A stretch of DNA of 8,257 nt, taken from positions 1-8,257 of the forward strand of contig JACETS010000113.1 in assembly GCA_013911195.1 (NCBI GenBank), in the 5' to 3' direction. The notes beneath the pieces are model-generated. The model did not search any database. It had not been told where the DNA came from and saw only the letters and a list, made by a program, of their open reading frames with translations. This DNA is from Verrucomicrobiales bacterium. Its GTDB lineage: Bacteria; Verrucomicrobiota; Verrucomicrobiia; Verrucomicrobiales; DEV007. A program made the position numbers and the translations under genes. The stretch's first letter is position 1; every line of letters begins with the position of its first letter. Positions 6,343 through 8,257 of the stretch are shown in pieces.

Positions 6343-7059
6343 ATGCTTAAACTCAAAATATATTTTATTGGACTGGTTTTACTTTTCTTCACGAATATGC
6401 AATCCATTGCTGACGAACAAGATGGCTTCGTTTCGATTTTTGATGGGAAAACCTTGAAAGGATGGCGCAGTGCACCAGATACAACTTATGAACCTTGGTC
6501 TGTTAAAGATGGAGTCATAAGGGGTGAGGGGCAAGAGGACAGGCTCATATACCTTGTCTACTCTGAGAATGAATCGCTAAAAGATTTTGAGCTTAAATTT
6601 CAATACAAAATGGTAACCAAAGGAAATACCGGTGTGGAGATTAGGACTCGACCTGATAAGACCAATAAAAGACCCTTTGAAGGCTATCATGCAGACATCG
6701 GCCATGTTGGTATCGGGCCAGGTGTCCTCGGTGCATGGGATTTTCATTTTGGTGCCGGGACCCGTCGCGAGTTTCCATGTCCAAGAGGAACACGTTTAGT
6801 AATTGATAGCGAGGGTAAAGGGAAGAGTGAGAAGATTAAAGATGCCATCAAACTTGATGAGATAAAGCGTCATGATTGGAATAGCTGTAGGATTTTAGCC
6901 AAGGGTAATTTTTTTCAATTGTGGATCAATAATAAGCTGGCTTCAGAGTTCACAGACAATATCAAAAAAGGGCAGCTCGAGAAGGGATTTATTGGCCTTC
7001 AACTGCATGATAAAGGCATGGTCGTGGAGTTTAAGGATATATACTTGAAAACTCCTTAA
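6343..7059 (+). CDS. Exported DUF1080 protein (3-keto-disaccharide hydrolase family)
   Basis: This is a concanavalin-like beta-sandwich protein of Pfam family PF06439, named after members that hydrolyse 3-keto-glycosides made by Gfo/Idh-type dehydrogenases. Residues 1-23 are a Sec signal peptide with hydrophobic core and SIA-D cleavage site. The single domain covers 27-236: FVSIFDGKTLKGW (29-41), WSVKDGVIRGEG (52-63), GNTGVEIRTR (94-103), GYHADIG (114-120), RGTRLVID (148-155), WNSCRILAKGN (169-179), GFIGLQLHDKG (205-215) and VEFKDIYLK (228-236). At 238 residues it is a normal single-domain member. It follows the DUF1501 gene on the same strand after 64 bases, a grouping common in PVC genomes, and suggests that the cluster handles a glycan or glycoside in the periplasm. 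No Gfo/Idh oxidoreductase is present in this window. Many DUF1080 proteins have no proven activity, so the substrate is open. Confidence 0.92.
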   Translation: MLKLKIYFIGLVLLFFTNMQSIADEQDGFVSIFDGKTLKGWRSAPDTTYEPWSVKDGVIRGEGQEDRLIYLVYSENESLKDFELKFQYKMVTKGNTGVEIRTRPDKTNKRPFEGYHADIGHVGIGPGVLGAWDFHFGAGTRREFPCPRGTRLVIDSEGKGKSEKIKDAIKLDEIKRHDWNSCRILAKGNFFQLWINNKLASEFTDNIKKGQLEKGFIGLQLHDKGMVVEFKDIYLKTP

Positions 7060-7096
7060 TTCGCTCAAATACCTTTTTTCTTAGGCCTATTTTTCA

Positions 7097-7126
7097 TTGG
7101 TCAGGATTAAAGGTGAGTGGTAAATT
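7097..7126 (+). promoter_or_regulatory. Possible promoter of the LRR_5 lipoprotein gene
   Basis: TTGGTC (7097-7102), an 18-base spacer and TAAATT (7121-7126) form a plausible weak sigma70 promoter. The -10 ends five bases before the ATG at 7132. AAGGTGAG (7110-7117) lies in the spacer about 14 bases before the ATG, too far for a standard ribosome binding site. Confidence 0.35.
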
Positions 7127-7131
7127 ATATC

Positions 7132-7695
7132 ATGAAGAAACTGATCCCGTTAGTTTTTATAGGTGTCTTGTTTGTAGGATGTAAAGATCAAGATAAAGAA
7201 TCTCCAGAAGATAAAACTACTAATAATTCCTCACAAGCCATTGAGGAAGGGCCTGATTTAAGTGGTATTGAATATAATTTATCAGGGGATTCAGCGTTTA
7301 TCACAAAATGCACACGAGTTGGTCAGGTTATTGTTCCAAGTGTTATTGAAAATGTTGCCGTCACTGGAATTGAAAATAATGCATTTTTTGGAAACGTTGG
7401 AATGACTTCTCTTGTTTTACCGGACACCCTAGCTTCCATTGGTAATTCTGCTTTCAGAGGATGCATTGGTATCACAGATATAACCATTCCTCCTAATGTT
7501 AAAAGTATTGGCGTCTCTGCATTTAGTGGATGCCGTAAACTTAGGACGGTTAAGTTCCTTGGGCATGCTCCAGAAGATGCTAAGTATATGTTCAAGGATG
7601 CACCTGCTACTTTATATTTTGATCCAGGAAAAGAGGGTTGGGACAAGCCGTTTGGTGGAAGGCCCATTAAACCAATGAAAGATTTTCCTGGCTAG
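7132..7695 (+). CDS. Small lipoprotein with LRR_5 (BspA-like) leucine-rich repeats
   Basis: This is a predicted outer-envelope lipoprotein of 187 residues. The N-terminus MKKLIPLVFIGVLFVGC is a lipoprotein signal peptide with lipidated C17. A GTG 15 bases upstream is in frame, but the extra residues (VVNYI) would spoil the signal's positive N-terminus, so ATG 7132 is preferred. A polar linker (about 18-50) follows, then BspA-type LRR_5 repeats: ITGIENNAFFGNVGMTSLVLP, then LASIGNSAFRGCIGITDITIP, then VKSIGVSAFSGCRKLRTVKF, each with the IG..AF.GC core. After them comes a tail with APATLYFDPGKEGW and FGGRPIKP, a C-terminal module I recognise from verrucomicrobial LRR_5 proteins. Such domains usually mediate binding; no catalytic residues are expected. 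It is short for the family, with about three repeats, but looks complete. It lies 72 bases after the DUF1080 gene, and a zinc-ribbon gene follows after 14 bases. Confidence 0.85.
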   Translation: MKKLIPLVFIGVLFVGCKDQDKESPEDKTTNNSSQAIEEGPDLSGIEYNLSGDSAFITKCTRVGQVIVPSVIENVAVTGIENNAFFGNVGMTSLVLPDTLASIGNSAFRGCIGITDITIPPNVKSIGVSAFSGCRKLRTVKFLGHAPEDAKYMFKDAPATLYFDPGKEGWDKPFGGRPIKPMKDFPG

Positions 7696-7697
7696 AA

Positions 7698-7703
7698 TAT
7701 ATT
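7698..7703 (+). promoter_or_regulatory. Possible -10 element of the zinc-ribbon gene
   Basis: TATATT ends six bases before the ATG at 7710. No good -35 lies 16-19 bases upstream, where the LRR gene is still coding, so co-transcription with that gene is the simpler explanation. Confidence 0.25.
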
Positions 7704-7709
7704 TAGTCT

Positions 7710-8257
7710 ATGCTAATCAACTGTCCTATATGCTCAACGGCGATTGAGGTAAATGAAGATCACGCTGGTCTTAAGGGTAGATGCGTTCAATGTAATGCAA
7801 AATTTATAATTCCTTCGGGACCTGATCAAGAAATTGAAATTCTTGAAGTTGGACAGAAGCCCGAGGAAGCTGTAGTGAATGAGGCCCCCGAGACCAGTTC
7901 GCCTCCAGTTCTAAAAATGCCAGCAGCTCCGGCATATACCCCTCCCAAGACTGTTGTTATAAAAAAATCAGGATCGCCTATGGGGATGTTAGTTCTAGTA
8001 GTGTTGATTGCTCTCTGTGGGATAGGGTTTTATTTGGTTAAAAGCGGTAAAATGATCCAAATTTCTAGTGGTGATGCTGACGGAAATAAAACAGTCGTAA
8101 CCAAAAAGATATACGTTCAGGCCTCAGGTAAAAATTCGAAAGACGATAAGAAGGCAATTGTAGAAGAACAAGCAAGTTCTCTTGATGAAAATACACCTTT
8201 TGAACTACCGGATTCCATCGATGAGACATTTGAACTCTCTGATAGAAACAAAGAAAG
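7710..8257 (+). CDS. Zinc-ribbon membrane protein, partial (cut by window end)
   Basis: The frame from ATG 7710 stays open for 182 codons to the window edge; an in-frame TAG at 7704-7706 makes this the first possible start. Residues 5-28 form a zinc ribbon of the MJ0042/FYDLN-like kind: CPIC (C5, C8), sixteen residues, then CVQC (C25, C28), with the typical AGLKGRC approach and AKFIIP exit. A proline- and glutamate-rich linker follows (about 34-85). A single hydrophobic segment (91-110, GMLVLVVLIALCGIGFYLV) predicts a membrane anchor with the ribbon in the cytoplasm, and a charged region continues outside. Near the edge, PFELPDS (163-169) and TFELSDR (173-179) look like a short internal repeat. 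Proteins of this layout are common and mostly uncharacterised in planctomycetes, verrucomicrobia and proteobacteria; some act in envelope regulation. The unseen C-terminus may carry the functional domain. It begins 14 bases after the LRR_5 lipoprotein gene, probably in one operon. Confidence 0.8.
   Translation, partial: MLINCPICSTAIEVNEDHAGLKGRCVQCNAKFIIPSGPDQEIEILEVGQKPEEAVVNEAPETSSPPVLKMPAAPAYTPPKTVVIKKSGSPMGMLVLVVLIALCGIGFYLVKSGKMIQISSGDADGNKTVVTKKIYVQASGKNSKDDKKAIVEEQASSLDENTPFELPDSIDETFELSDRNKE

Noticed and set aside
7060..7096. Terminator after the DUF1080 gene
   Set aside because: Two T runs and a TAGGCCTA palindrome are present, but there is no stem-loop of useful length before a T run.
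7117..7131. GTG start giving a 192-residue LRR_5 protein
   Set aside because: It adds VVNYI-type residues before MKKL and overlaps the likely -10; ATG 7132 yields a canonical lipoprotein signal.
7323..7667. 114-codon open frame on the minus strand
   Set aside because: It is antisense to the LRR_5 coding region; the repetitive LRR codons keep the opposite frame open.
1..8257. CRISPR array, tRNA or rRNA gene, transposase, phage or defence genes
   Set aside because: No regularly spaced repeats, cloverleaf or rRNA-like segments, or matching protein motifs were found on either strand.

Overview
The window is about 40% GC by eye, with AT-rich spacers, and carries eight protein-coding genes (the last cut by the window end). 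No RNA gene, insertion sequence or CRISPR array was seen. It looks like a chromosomal piece from the Planctomycetota-Verrucomicrobiota-Chlamydiota group. Three signs point there: a PSD1-type (DUF1549/DUF1553) gene followed by a DUF1501 gene, a DUF1080 gene just downstream, and a small LRR_5 lipoprotein whose C-terminal 'PGKEGW..FGGRP' motif is typical of verrucomicrobial LRR_5 proteins. A low-GC, probably aquatic Verrucomicrobiota member is the best guess; this rests on family content, not on a phylogenetic marker.

Layout. (1) 101-1779, plus strand: a eukaryote-like myo-inositol oxygenase whose stop overlaps the start of an exported PI-PLC/GDPD-like phosphodiesterase. The pair is probably co-transcribed, and it suggests liberation of inositol from phosphoinositides or glycerophosphoinositol followed by oxidation to glucuronate. 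(2) 1815-2777, minus strand: a class I PPK2 polyphosphate kinase, convergent with the pair. (3) 2778-2977: a divergent spacer with a strong-looking promoter (TTGAGA-N19-TATAAT), an inverted repeat and an A/T palindrome repeat. (4) 2978-6278: the PSD1-like protein and a Tat-exported DUF1501 protein, overlapping by 23 bases. (5) 6343-7059: an exported DUF1080 (3-keto-disaccharide hydrolase-like) protein. (6) 7132-7695: an LRR_5 lipoprotein. (7) 7710 to the window end: an N-terminal zinc-ribbon protein with one transmembrane segment, truncated by the window.

How the genes may work together. Genes 4-6 form an envelope/periplasmic set of the kind PVC bacteria carry in many copies; DUF1080 hints at glycan or glycoside breakdown, but the PSD1/DUF1501 pair has no established reaction. 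The inositol oxygenase pair is the clearest metabolic story. A recurring sequence pattern is also notable: at four likely transcription-unit heads a TAnnnT hexamer ends only 4-6 bases before the ATG, and well-placed Shine-Dalgarno sequences are mostly absent, which suggests leaderless or near-leaderless mRNAs. I do not see a defence system or a clearly unprecedented machine.
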